Below are positions 43,557 through 52,263 of a stretch of DNA of 64,000 nucleotides, one piece after another. This DNA comes from Rhabdothermincola salaria. Its GTDB lineage: Bacteria; Actinomycetota; Acidimicrobiia; Acidimicrobiales; Acidimicrobilacustridaceae. The notes beneath the pieces were generated by a model. The model worked only from the letters and a program-made list of their open reading frames with translations. It had not been told where the DNA came from and searched no databases. The stretch lies in NCBI RefSeq assembly GCF_021246445.1, contig NZ_JAJQXW010000003.1, positions 372,001 through 436,000 on the forward strand, in the 5' to 3' direction. A program made the position numbers and the translations under genes. How positions within the stretch are numbered: position 1 is the first letter of the stretch; each line of letters opens with the position of its first letter.

Positions 43557-44828
43557 TCAGGGGAGCAGGTCGAGCGGTCCGGGGTCGTTGGGGTCGAGGC
43601 CCCGGTCGGGTCCGTCCGGGTCGCGGCGGCCGTCCGTGTCGTCCGGCCGGCCCGGATCGTCCGGCCCGTCGGAGAGGGCGGCGGCGGCCAGGGCGGTGGT
43701 GACCGGGACGGCCAGAACCAGGCCGATGCTGCCCACCAGGGTGCGCACGATCTCGATCGCCACCAGCTCGCTGGTGAGCGCCCGGTCCCAGGGCCGTGCC
43801 CCCTGCATGAACACCAACAGCAGCGGCAACGAGGCGCCGGCGTAGGCCAGCACGAGCGTGTTGACGACCGAGGCGATGTGGTCACGGCCGACCGTGACCG
43901 CGGCCCGGTACAGCTCGAGCCGGGAGAGGCCGGGGTTCACCCGGCGCAGCTCGACCACGGTGGCCACCTGGGTGACGGTCACGTCGTCGAGCACGCCGAG
44001 CGCGCCGATGACGATGCCGGCCACCAGCAGGGCCCGCAGGTCCACCAGCCCGGCGGTGACCCGCAGGGTCTGGGCGTCGTCGCCGAAGAGGCCCGTGAAT
44101 CCGGCTGCCCCCACGAAGACCTGGGCCAGCAGGGCGGTGACCACGAGGCTCACGAGCGTGCCGACGAGAGCGACGGTGGTGGAGGGCCGGAACCCGTGGG
44201 CCAGGTAGAGCACGAGGAAGGCGATGACGAAGGTGGCGGCCAGGGCCACGGGCAGCGCCGGGTTCCCCCGCAGCAGCGAGGGCAGGAGGAAGACCACGAT
44301 GACGGCCAGCCCCACGAAGATCCCCGCCAGGGCGCGCAGGCCCTTCCACCGGCCCAGGGCCACGACGACCACGACGAAGAGGATGGTCAGCAACAGCAGC
44401 GGCATGGTGCGCTGCTGGTCGACGTAGCTGTACTGGAACTCGGGCGGGGCCATGGGGTTGCGGGCCAGCACCACGTCGTCGCCGACCTCCAGCTGGGGCT
44501 TGGAGAAGTCGCTGGCCTGGATGCGGAACTCGGCGCTGGTCCCGCTGGTCTCGCCGGAGGTGACGTCGACCGTCACGATCTGGCAGTCCTCGGTGGCCCC
44601 GGCCACCTCGATGCTCACGCAGTCCTCGGTGGCCACGTCGGTGACGGTGGCGTCGACGTACTGCAGGGTCACGCCGCCCGGGTTCAGCTCGGGAGCCTCA
44701 CCTCTCGGCCACCACACGGCCACGCCGACCAGGCCCACCATCAGCACGGCGACCACGGCGACGGTGAGGCCTCGGCGCAGGCGCGCCTCGTCGGGGCCGT
44801 CGTGGAGGTGACCGTGCGCCCCGGACAT
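43557..44828 (-). CDS. YibE/F-like multi-pass membrane protein
   Basis: 423 residues. One N-terminal helix (about 20-42) anchors an extracytoplasmic domain of about 110 residues with VATEDCVSIEVAGATEDCQIV (two Cys). The YibE/F block of about seven helices follows (RTMPLLLLTILFVVVVV, LRGNPALPVALAATFVIAF, GALGVLDDVTVTQ). The C-terminal tail is acidic (DDPGRPDDTDGRRD) and probably cytosolic. The family is common in Actinobacteria and Firmicutes; no function is established. Convergent with the DUF4032 gene, with only 6 nt between stops. Confidence 0.87.
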   Translation of the reverse strand: MSGAHGHLHDGPDEARLRRGLTVAVVAVLMVGLVGVAVWWPRGEAPELNPGGVTLQYVDATVTDVATEDCVSIEVAGATEDCQIVTVDVTSGETSGTSAEFRIQASDFSKPQLEVGDDVVLARNPMAPPEFQYSYVDQQRTMPLLLLTILFVVVVVALGRWKGLRALAGIFVGLAVIVVFLLPSLLRGNPALPVALAATFVIAFLVLYLAHGFRPSTTVALVGTLVSLVVTALLAQVFVGAAGFTGLFGDDAQTLRVTAGLVDLRALLVAGIVIGALGVLDDVTVTQVATVVELRRVNPGLSRLELYRAAVTVGRDHIASVVNTLVLAYAGASLPLLLVFMQGARPWDRALTSELVAIEIVRTLVGSIGLVLAVPVTTALAAAALSDGPDDPGRPDDTDGRRDPDGPDRGLDPNDPGPLDLLP

Positions 44829-44947
44829 GGGCCCCGAGTCTGGCGCGTCGGTCGCCCGTCGCCGGGTCGGTTGCCCCGGGAACGATCGGCGCGGCTCACC
44901 AGGCGCAGCTGCGGGAACCAGCGCGGTCCGCGTAGCGTCGAACCACC

Positions 44948-45826
44948 ATGCGACGGCCTCTGTTGATCACCCTCGCCCTCATGAGCTTGCTGGCGGCCAC
45001 CGCCTGCGGCGACGGCAGCAGCAACAACAACAGCGGCAGCAGCAGCGCCGCCGATCCCGCTCCCGGTGCGCCCGCCGACGAGGTGATCGGCAGCACCTAC
45101 CTGGGCGAGTCGATCGAGGTCGACGGAGCACCGGTCGCCGTGCCGGGCGGCGGCACGTTCGAGATCACCTTCGCCGGACCCGACGGACCCGCCGCCGGCA
45201 CGGTGCGCGCCCACGCGGTCTGCAACCACTTCGGCGGCCACTACACGCTCGACGGCGACCAGCTCGCCGTGGAGGGTTGGGGCACGACGGAGATGGCCTG
45301 CGAACCACCCGCGGAGGAGTTCGACAGCCTGGTGAAGGAGCTGTTGACCGACGCCCGCCTCAGCCTCGACGGCGACACCCTCACCGTCGAGGCCGACAGT
45401 GAGGGCCGGACGCTGCGGGCGGTCCTCACCGACGCCGAGGTGCTCGACCCGTCGGCGCCGGTGGAGGGCACGACGTGGCTGCTCGAGGGCATCCTCGACG
45501 ACGAGATGGCCACCGCTGTCCCCATCGACACCGGCCCGGTGACGATGACGCTCGAGGGCGGCTTCCTCAGCGTCGACACCGGCTGCAACGGCGTCGGCGG
45601 CGACTACGTGCTCGAGGACGACACCCTCACGGTGACCGTGGGCCCCTCCACCGAGATGTGGTGCGGCGGGGCGGTCGACGAACTCGAGGGCCGACTGCGA
45701 GAGCTGTTCTCCCAGCCGCTCGAGGTGCGCACCGAGCGTCGCCGCGACGCCGGCACGCTCCTCAGCCTGCTCGACGCCACCGGGCAGGGCGCCCTGTTCG
45801 GCGCCGAGCACACCGCCGAGGGGTGA
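44948..45826 (+). CDS. lipoprotein with two META (HslJ-like) domains
   Basis: 292 residues. Lipobox LAATAC (Cys about 20), then an Asn/Ser/Gly linker and two META domains (about 45-160 and 170-290). Each has the characteristic Cys/Asn-Gly core: AVCNHFGGHYTLDG in the first and TGCNGVGGDYVLED in the second, plus a second Cys (EMACEPP, EMWCGG) that probably makes a disulfide. META/HslJ proteins are linked to stress tolerance at the envelope. Stands alone; its stop lies in the terminator hairpin shared with surE. Confidence 0.87.
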   Translation: MRRPLLITLALMSLLAATACGDGSSNNNSGSSSAADPAPGAPADEVIGSTYLGESIEVDGAPVAVPGGGTFEITFAGPDGPAAGTVRAHAVCNHFGGHYTLDGDQLAVEGWGTTEMACEPPAEEFDSLVKELLTDARLSLDGDTLTVEADSEGRTLRAVLTDAEVLDPSAPVEGTTWLLEGILDDEMATAVPIDTGPVTMTLEGGFLSVDTGCNGVGGDYVLEDDTLTVTVGPSTEMWCGGAVDELEGRLRELFSQPLEVRTERRRDAGTLLSLLDATGQGALFGAEHTAEG

Positions 45827-45845
45827 CGGCCGAGCCGTCACCCCT
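45819..45845. terminator. bidirectional hairpin between convergent genes
   Basis: A perfect 12-bp stem (AGGGGTGACGGC and complement) with a 3-nt loop sits over the stop codon of the META gene and 30 nt from the surE stop. No long T-run follows on either side. It is well placed to end both transcripts. Confidence 0.65.
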
Positions 45846-45874
45846 GCCGCGGGCGGCGCGGTCGGTGGGCCGGG

Positions 45875-46750
45875 TCAGATGTCGGCCGGGACCTGGGTGA
45901 GCGAGGGGTAGCCGGCGCGCACGGCGGCGATGTCGTCGGCGGGGTCCGGGGTCAGGTCGCACAGCGAGACGAAGACGCTCTCGCCCTCGGGCAGCTCGGG
46001 CACGACCTCGGCGCGGGGCACCTCCTGGAGGGGGCCCATCTCCTCGGGCGGACAGGTGGGGATGTTCACGCTGGTGACCGTGTCGGTCTGGAACTCGCCG
46101 CCGATGAGCGCCTCGCAGTTCTCCTCGATCCAGTCGGCGGCGAAGTCGGCGCCCCAGCCGAACTGGGCGTCGTCGAGCTCGAGCCCGGCGCTCATGGCCA
46201 GGGCCGGCACGTCGCGGCGGATGGCGGTGCGGCCCACGCCCACGGTGCCCGACAACGAGGCCAGCGGCCCGAAGTTGTGGCCGGGGTTGATGCCCGAGAC
46301 GACGAGGTCCGGCTCGAGGCCGAGGTCGTCGAGGGCGACGAGGACGGCGTCGGCCGGGAAGCCGTCGACGGCGTAGCCCTCGTTGCCCCCGGGGGTGGTG
46401 GCCTCTTCGTAGGTCGCCCCGCCCTCCGTGGTCCGATCCGAGCTGCCGCTCTTCTCGTCGGCGGGGGCGACGACGGTGAGCTCGAAGTCCTCGTTCTGCG
46501 AGAGGCGGTCGATCATCACGTCGATGGCCGGGTTGACCATGCCGTCGTCGTTGACCAGCAGGATCTGCAGCGGACCGGTCTCGGCGGTGACGCACCCGGT
46601 GTCGGCGGCGACCGTGGTCGAGGTGGTCTCGGCCGCCTCGGTGGTGTCGGGGCTGGCGCTGTCGCCGTCGTCGCTGCTGCACGCACCGAAGGACAGGGCC
46701 GCCAGCAACGCGACGGGGACGGGGGCGAACACTCGGGTGGCGCGACGCAC
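45875..46750 (-). CDS. surE: exported SurE-type 5'/3'-nucleotidase lipoprotein
   Basis: 291 residues from a GTG at 46748-46750, chosen because GGAGGT lies 5 nt upstream; a longer frame to 46846 is unlikely. A signal peptide ends in a lipobox FGAC (Cys about 22), then a Thr/Ser/Glu linker. SurE hallmarks follow: ILLVNDDGM (metal-binding Asp pair), SGSSDR, YAVDGFPADAVLVAL, DLVVSGINPGHNFG and SGTVGVGRTA. SurE enzymes dephosphorylate nucleoside monophosphates and polyphosphate and are usually cytosolic and ~250 residues; a lipid-anchored extracellular form is unusual and may scavenge phosphate from nucleotides outside the cell. Confidence 0.88.
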   Translation of the reverse strand: MRRATRVFAPVPVALLAALSFGACSSDDGDSASPDTTEAAETTSTTVAADTGCVTAETGPLQILLVNDDGMVNPAIDVMIDRLSQNEDFELTVVAPADEKSGSSDRTTEGGATYEEATTPGGNEGYAVDGFPADAVLVALDDLGLEPDLVVSGINPGHNFGPLASLSGTVGVGRTAIRRDVPALAMSAGLELDDAQFGWGADFAADWIEENCEALIGGEFQTDTVTSVNIPTCPPEEMGPLQEVPRAEVVPELPEGESVFVSLCDLTPDPADDIAAVRAGYPSLTQVPADI

Positions 46751-46871
46751 GAAGGACCTCCATGGGGAACGGACGCCGGAGAGTCTCAGGGGCGCAGTCC
46801 TCGGCGTCCAACGCCCTTCGGGGCCGGTCCGATGCCCAGCGGGCATCGGACGCGTCCTAGGCTCCGGGCTC

Positions 46872-47744
46872 GTGAACCTCCAGCAGCTGCGCTACGTGGT
46901 GGCCACGGCCGAGCTCGGCACCATGACCAGCGCCGCCGCCGCCTGCCACGTGGGCCAACCGGCCCTGACCCGGGCGGTGCGGGCCCTCGAACGCGAGCTG
47001 GGCCTCACCATGTTCGTGCGGCGGGGCCGCAGCGTGGAGCTCACCGCGGAGGGCGAGGAGGTCGTGGCCATCGCCCGCAGGGTGCTCGGAGAGGTGGACG
47101 CCCTCGAGCGGCTGAGCCGTCGCGGAGGGCGGGGGCAGGGGCTCAAGCTGGCCGCCACCCCCACGATCCAGGCCGACCTGGGTTCGGGCCTCATCCGTGA
47201 CTACTGGCGCGACCACCCCGAGCACCCGGTGCGCTTCGTGCACTGCGAGAGCCGCCTGGCGGTGGCCGAGGCGGTGCGCAGCGGTCGAGCCGACGTGGGC
47301 GTCGCCGACCTGCCGATCCCCGACGACGGCCTCGAAACGGTGCCGTTCGAGTGGCGCGACGTGGTGCTGCTGGGCCCGCCCGGCACCGGGCTCCCCGACC
47401 CGTTCCCCGTCGCCCGGCTGGCCGAGGTCCGCCTCATCACCACCAGTCGGGGCGGGCATCGACGAGCAGAGTTCGACGGGCTGTTCGCCGAGCTGGGGGT
47501 CACCCCCGACGTCGCCTTCGAGAGCGACGAGCGGGCCTCGTGGATCCCCGCCGTGCTCGCCGGCGTCGGGTGCTGCCTCTGGTACCGATCTCAAGGCGAG
47601 TCGGCCAGCCTCCAGGGGATCGAGGTCGTGGCGCTCGAGCCCGCCCTCGGGCGGGCCATCGGCGTGGTCCACCGACGCGGACCGCTCGCCACCCCGGTCG
47701 CCGCCCTGGTCGACGCCGCCCGCCGCCGCGCCGACGCCCGCTGA
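46872..47744 (+). CDS. LysR-family regulator
   Basis: 290 residues from a GTG. The N-terminal winged helix is standard (NLQQLRYVVATAELGTMTSAAAACHVGQPALTRAVRALE, quoted here only as GQPALTRAVRALE), followed by the two-lobed effector domain (LKLAATPTIQADL, ADVGVADLPIPDDGLETVPF). It is divergent from the surE gene, with 121 nt between the starts, the usual arrangement for a LysR protein and its target, so surE may be regulated by it. The effector is unknown. Confidence 0.92.
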   Translation: MNLQQLRYVVATAELGTMTSAAAACHVGQPALTRAVRALERELGLTMFVRRGRSVELTAEGEEVVAIARRVLGEVDALERLSRRGGRGQGLKLAATPTIQADLGSGLIRDYWRDHPEHPVRFVHCESRLAVAEAVRSGRADVGVADLPIPDDGLETVPFEWRDVVLLGPPGTGLPDPFPVARLAEVRLITTSRGGHRRAEFDGLFAELGVTPDVAFESDERASWIPAVLAGVGCCLWYRSQGESASLQGIEVVALEPALGRAIGVVHRRGPLATPVAALVDAARRRADAR

Positions 47745-47891
47745 CACAGCCCCACCGTCGGCCGACGAAAGCGACGACGACCCGACGACCGCCCGACACG
47801 GCGCCGAGGCCGGCGCCGAACCGACCGCTACCGTGATGGCGCGCCCCGGCCCGGACGGCGGTCGTCCGCGATCCACGAGCGCACCTGGATC

Positions 47892-50114
47892 ATGGCCTCC
47901 CCCACCCCCCAGACGCTCGAACAGACCGAGCCCCGAGATCCACCGGGTCCCGTTCGCGACCGGCTCCTGGATGTCGTGCGCTCGATCGCGGTCGTCCGCG
48001 TCGTGCTCTGGCACACCTGGTCGTGGGCGTGGCTCAGCTGGATCCCGGCCATGCCCGCGATGTTCTTCGGGTCGGGCGCCCTCCTCGAGGCCTCGCTCGA
48101 GAAGCGAGGGTGGTGGGCCACGGTCCGTCGGCGGACGCGGCGCCTCTTGGTGCCCTTCTGGGTCTACGCCGCCGCGTGCTGGGCCCTGATGCTGGCGGTG
48201 GGTTGGCGACCGGACCCGGCCGACGCCGTCGGGTGGTTCGTCCCCCTCGTCGATCCCGTCGGCAGCGACGCCACCCCTGGCCTGTGGATCACGCTCTGGT
48301 ACGTGCGGGCCTACCTCTGGTTCGTGCTGGCCGCCGGGGTCCTCTCCTGGCTCCTCCGCCGCATCGGTCCCGCCGTCATCGCCCTGGCCGCTGCGGGCAC
48401 CTTCGCCCTGTGGCGGTGGCAGGAGTCCGGTGCCGAGGTCCCCCTCGAGCTCGGCGACGCCGTCACCTACGCCGCCTTCGTCCTGGCCGGCATGTGGTAC
48501 TGGCAGGGTGGTCGCCTGTCGCGGCCGGCCAGCGCTGTGCTGGCGGGCCTCGCCGCCGTCGCCGCCCTCTGGTGGTGGCAGCGGCTGGGGCCGGTCGACG
48601 GGGTCGTCAACCGGTCGTACCCGCTCATGGTGCTGGCGGGCACCGCCGGAATCGGTCTCGTGCTGCTCTTCCGCGCCCAGCTGGCCGGGGTGTCCGGCCT
48701 GACCGGTCGGGCCGTCGACCTCATCGGACGCCGGGCGCTCACCATCTACCTGTGGCAGGGGTTCGGCCTGGTGGCGGCCGAATGGTTGGTCGAGCCCCTC
48801 GAGGTACCGGCCGCGCTCGGGGCGGTGCTGGCGATCGCTGTGGTGGCGGCGGTGATCGTCGCAGCCGTGATCATCGTCGGTCCGATCGAGGACCTCGCCG
48901 CCGGCCGGAGCCAGGTGCGGACCTGGGATCGGACGGCGGCGCTGGCCGTGCCCGGCGTCGGACTGCTGCTCGGATCGCTGCTGGTGCCGATCGACCGGTC
49001 GGCTCCCGTTGACGGTCCCCTGTCGGGTCAGGCGGTGGTGGCCCGGGCCGGACTCGTCGAGGACTCGACCGGCGGTCCCGACGGTGGCTCGCTCTGGGAG
49101 GCCGGGATGACGGTCGCCGACGTCGTGAGCACCTGGGCCGTGCACCACACGGACGTGATCGACGACGTGGGCCTCACCCGCATCGAGGGGGCCTACGCCG
49201 CACCGGGGGGCCGGACGGTCGAGTTCGCCTGGGGCGCGGACGAGCCCGTGCGGTCCAGCTCGCTCGACGAACCCGGTACCCCTCTCGTCGATGCCGACGA
49301 CCCGATGGCCTGGTACTCGATCACCAAGGCCGCCACCACCACCTGGCTGCTCCGTTCCGTCGAAGCGGGCGTGGTGGCGCTCGACGAACCCATCGCCACC
49401 TGGGCGCCCGAGATCCCCAACGCCGACCGGATCACCCTCGAGCACCTGGCCCGTCACACCTCGGGCATCCCCAGCGAGCTCGACACCGACTTCTTCACCG
49501 CCGACCCGCAAGCCGACCTGGCGGCCTACACGGGACAACCGGAGCTCCTCTTCGAACCGGGCGAGGGGTTCGCCTACTCCCGCATCGGCTACCACGTGCT
49601 CGGTCTGGTGCTCGAGCGCGCCAACGCCACGACCTGGCGAACGGCCATGGAGGAGTTGGCCCGCGCCTCGGGGACCCGCCTGGAATTCGACGAAGACACC
49701 GATCCCGTCGACGGGGTCACGGACCCGGACGGCCACGGCTACCGCGGGATGCTCTGGGCCAGCGGCGGGCTCATGTCCACCGTGAGCGACGGTGCCCGGT
49801 TCTTCCAGTGGATGTTCACCGATGGCCTCAGCCGGGAGTCCCGGGAGCTGATGACGAGCTTCTCGTCCGATCCCGACTGGTGGTACTACGGGCTCGGCCT
49901 CATGCCGTTGTGCCCGTGCGAGTTCGAGGACGACAGGCTGCAGGCCAGCCGCTACGGGGTGGACGGCCCCGACGGCAGCATCGCCATCGACGGGGACACG
50001 GGCGCCACCGTGATGCTGCGCCCCGACTCCTGGTTCGACACGGCGGGCCCCGTCACCGAGCTGTACGAGCTCCAGCAGGGCATCCTCGACGCCCTCGCGG
50101 CCTCGGCGACCTGA
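47892..50114 (+). CDS. membrane acyltransferase fused to a beta-lactamase/PBP-like serine hydrolase
   Basis: 740 residues. The N-terminal ~370 residues form about ten membrane helices in an acyltransferase-3-like pattern (VRSIAVVRVVLWHTWSW with the catalytic-type His at about 41, RRTRRLLVPFWVYA, GRRALTIYLWQGF). The C-terminal half (about 395-740) is exported and resembles class C beta-lactamase/D-Ala-D-Ala carboxypeptidase: nucleophile SITK in MAWYSITKAATTTW (about 475), YSRIGYHVLG in the place of YxN and the HTSGIPSEL segment. The usual third motif (KTG/HTG) is not obvious. It may acylate or deacylate a wall or surface glycan. Confidence 0.87.
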   Translation: MASPTPQTLEQTEPRDPPGPVRDRLLDVVRSIAVVRVVLWHTWSWAWLSWIPAMPAMFFGSGALLEASLEKRGWWATVRRRTRRLLVPFWVYAAACWALMLAVGWRPDPADAVGWFVPLVDPVGSDATPGLWITLWYVRAYLWFVLAAGVLSWLLRRIGPAVIALAAAGTFALWRWQESGAEVPLELGDAVTYAAFVLAGMWYWQGGRLSRPASAVLAGLAAVAALWWWQRLGPVDGVVNRSYPLMVLAGTAGIGLVLLFRAQLAGVSGLTGRAVDLIGRRALTIYLWQGFGLVAAEWLVEPLEVPAALGAVLAIAVVAAVIVAAVIIVGPIEDLAAGRSQVRTWDRTAALAVPGVGLLLGSLLVPIDRSAPVDGPLSGQAVVARAGLVEDSTGGPDGGSLWEAGMTVADVVSTWAVHHTDVIDDVGLTRIEGAYAAPGGRTVEFAWGADEPVRSSSLDEPGTPLVDADDPMAWYSITKAATTTWLLRSVEAGVVALDEPIATWAPEIPNADRITLEHLARHTSGIPSELDTDFFTADPQADLAAYTGQPELLFEPGEGFAYSRIGYHVLGLVLERANATTWRTAMEELARASGTRLEFDEDTDPVDGVTDPDGHGYRGMLWASGGLMSTVSDGARFFQWMFTDGLSRESRELMTSFSSDPDWWYYGLGLMPLCPCEFEDDRLQASRYGVDGPDGSIAIDGDTGATVMLRPDSWFDTAGPVTELYELQQGILDALAASAT

Positions 50115-50172
50115 CCGTTGCCCAGCACCGCCGGGGTGCCGCCGGGTCGGCGGGCCCTGGTCGGTGCCCGAC

Positions 50173-51009
50173 TCACCGCGGGAGGAGCCGATGCAACCGT
50201 CCACGGACGCGGCTCGTCTGGTGGCGGGACACCACCCGTAGCGTCGCTCGACGGGCCGTGAGCCGCATCCGGGCGCCCTCCACCCCTCCCGGCCCGAAGC
50301 GCCGCACCATCTCGAGGGCGGCGCGCTGGTGGTCGCCGGGCGCCTGCCGAAAGGTCGTGTGGGTGTTGGCGTCGTGGTAGCGCTTCCGGGTGCTGGTGGT
50401 CGGCACCGACACCCAACCGGAGCGCAGGCCCACCGCCAGGGTCCAGGTCATGTCGACCCCCGGGTAGTCCCCGTACGGCTCCATGCCGATCCCGGCGGCC
50501 AGCACCTCACGGCGACGGAAGAGGCCACGGAACGGCTGCCACGCCTGCTGGGCGAGCGCCAGGTCGAGCACCTCCACCCCCTCGAGGAGGCCCGACCGAA
50601 TCGGCGGCGGCTGCCACGTGGTGGCCGTCGCACCGTCGGCCCTGACCCCGAGGACCCGTCCGAAGGCCAGCCACGCCGTCGGGTTCTCGGCCAGGCCGGC
50701 CCGGAGCGCGGGCACCCAGGACGCATCGAAGTCGTCGTCGTGCGGGAGCCAGGAGCAGAGATCGCCCGTGGCTCGTTCGACCAGGTCCTGGTAATGCTCG
50801 AACCAGGTCAACTCCTCGGCGCGCGCCAGGACCGTCACCCGGTCGTCGTCCGCCAGTCTGGCCGAGAGCACCTCGGCGGCGTCGTCCTCGACCGTTGCGT
50901 CCGAGATCAGCACCTCGGTCACCTCGGCGGGGAGTCGACGCACGTTGGCCTCGACGTTGTCGACCCACCGTCTCGACCGGTGAAGGGGGACCGCAACGGT
51001 GACGGTCAC
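50173..51009 (-). CDS. GT2-family glycosyltransferase
   Basis: 278 residues from the GTG at 51009, overlapping the preceding stop as GTGA. GT-A start VTVTVAVPLHRSRRWVDNV, the nucleotide-sugar-binding DxD in SWLPHDDDFD (about 95), and the acceptor-side PFRGLFRRREVLAAG and YPGVDMTWTLA. C-terminal ~60 residues are basic. It probably adds a sugar to an envelope glycan or lipid at the inner membrane face. Third gene of the unit ThrE-like exporter, FAD oxidoreductase, GT2. Confidence 0.85.
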   Translation of the reverse strand: MTVTVAVPLHRSRRWVDNVEANVRRLPAEVTEVLISDATVEDDAAEVLSARLADDDRVTVLARAEELTWFEHYQDLVERATGDLCSWLPHDDDFDASWVPALRAGLAENPTAWLAFGRVLGVRADGATATTWQPPPIRSGLLEGVEVLDLALAQQAWQPFRGLFRRREVLAAGIGMEPYGDYPGVDMTWTLAVGLRSGWVSVPTTSTRKRYHDANTHTTFRQAPGDHQRAALEMVRRFGPGGVEGARMRLTARRATLRVVSRHQTSRVRGRLHRLLPR

Positions 51010-52259
51010 GACCTCACCTGCGGCGAACCAGGGCCGAGGAGGGAGGCCACCTGGTGGGCGAAGAGCGGTGCCGTGGTGAACTTGCCGGTGTCGACGGACA
51101 CGTACCCATCGTGGTCGTGCACGCCGATGGCGTCGCGTCGGTGCAGCTCCGACGACGGTTGGTCGATGTCGCGCTCGCCCCACGCCACGATGACCCCAGC
51201 GGCCACCGCGTCGACACGCAGCGCGGCCAGGGCCGGCACGTGCCGGGCCAGTCCGGCCACCGTGCGCCGGGCGAGATCGACCTGGCTCCCCGCAGGGTCC
51301 TCACCGTGGATCGCCGGCAACCACGACGAGGGTGGCTCGAGGTCGTCCGACCATCCCGCGAGGCATTCCGGATACCAGGAGGCGTACACCCGGCCGTCTT
51401 GTCTTCGCACGACGTCGCCGAAGGGTCCGAGCACCAGCGTCGCGCTCGGAAGCGCGGGAACCGATGGGGGGAGCACGCCCTGCACCGCGTACTTCAGCCG
51501 GTAGGAACAGGGCCGGTCGGCCGCGATGCCCATCGACGCATCGATGGCGAGACGCCCGCCCCAGAGGCAGTTGACCACGGCATCGGCCTCCCATCGCCGC
51601 GAACCACCGTCCGTCGTGGTCCCACGGACCGCGAAGCCCGCGGGACCCGAGGTGACCTCCCGGACCTCGACGCCCCCACACACCTCGACGCCCGCGGGGG
51701 CGAGCGCACCGACGAGGTGGCCGCGCAGGACGTGAGGATCGACCGCCCGTTCCTCGGTGGCGAAGGCGGCGACGACCCGGTTGCCGAACCCCCGGGCCTC
51801 GAGGTCGGTCACGGCGAGCGTCGGCGCGAGAGCGGTCGAGCCCAGATACGTGGGTGTGCCGTCGCCCCCGGCGAGGAGATCGGCCACGCGATCGTCGACC
51901 CAGGCGTAGTGCTCGGCCAGCCGGTCGGGGGCCACCATCGTGTCCTCGAGCACGCCGTACACGAAAGGCTCGGAGCGCACCGCGGCCCACTCGACCGGCG
52001 AGGCTGACCACGAGTCGATGAGCGACGAGAAGCGAACGGCCGCCGTGGCCATGAGGTCCGCGGTGGCCCGCCCGGCGTCGTTGGCGTAGACGTGGCCGAG
52101 GTGGATCTTGCCCTCCCCGCGCAGGCTCGTCGCCGACCACGGCGCCCACGTGCGGTCGAGGATCGCCACCTGCCACCCCCGTCGAGCGAGGGCCAACGAC
52201 ACGCAGGTCCCCTGGATCCCACCCCCCAGCACGACGGCCCGCCGCGACGGCGAGAACAT
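51006..52259 (-). CDS. FAD-dependent oxidoreductase (DAO family)
   Basis: 417 residues from the ATG at 52259; a GTG at 52271 is an alternative that would overlap the upstream stop. Dinucleotide-binding GGGIQGTCVSLALARRGW at the N-terminus with acidic end of strand 2 (AILDRT), RGEGKIHLGHVYANDAG and C-terminal GYVSVDTGKFTTAPLFAHQVA, which closes the FAD site. D-amino acid oxidase-like members oxidise amines, amino acids or 2-hydroxy acids. The neighbourhood of a glycosyltransferase suggests it modifies a sugar or a building block of a glycan, but the substrate is open. Confidence 0.86.
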   Translation of the reverse strand: MFSPSRRAVVLGGGIQGTCVSLALARRGWQVAILDRTWAPWSATSLRGEGKIHLGHVYANDAGRATADLMATAAVRFSSLIDSWSASPVEWAAVRSEPFVYGVLEDTMVAPDRLAEHYAWVDDRVADLLAGGDGTPTYLGSTALAPTLAVTDLEARGFGNRVVAAFATEERAVDPHVLRGHLVGALAPAGVEVCGGVEVREVTSGPAGFAVRGTTTDGGSRRWEADAVVNCLWGGRLAIDASMGIAADRPCSYRLKYAVQGVLPPSVPALPSATLVLGPFGDVVRRQDGRVYASWYPECLAGWSDDLEPPSSWLPAIHGEDPAGSQVDLARRTVAGLARHVPALAALRVDAVAAGVIVAWGERDIDQPSSELHRRDAIGVHDHDGYVSVDTGKFTTAPLFAHQVASLLGPGSPQVRS

Positions 52260-52263
52260 GGCG

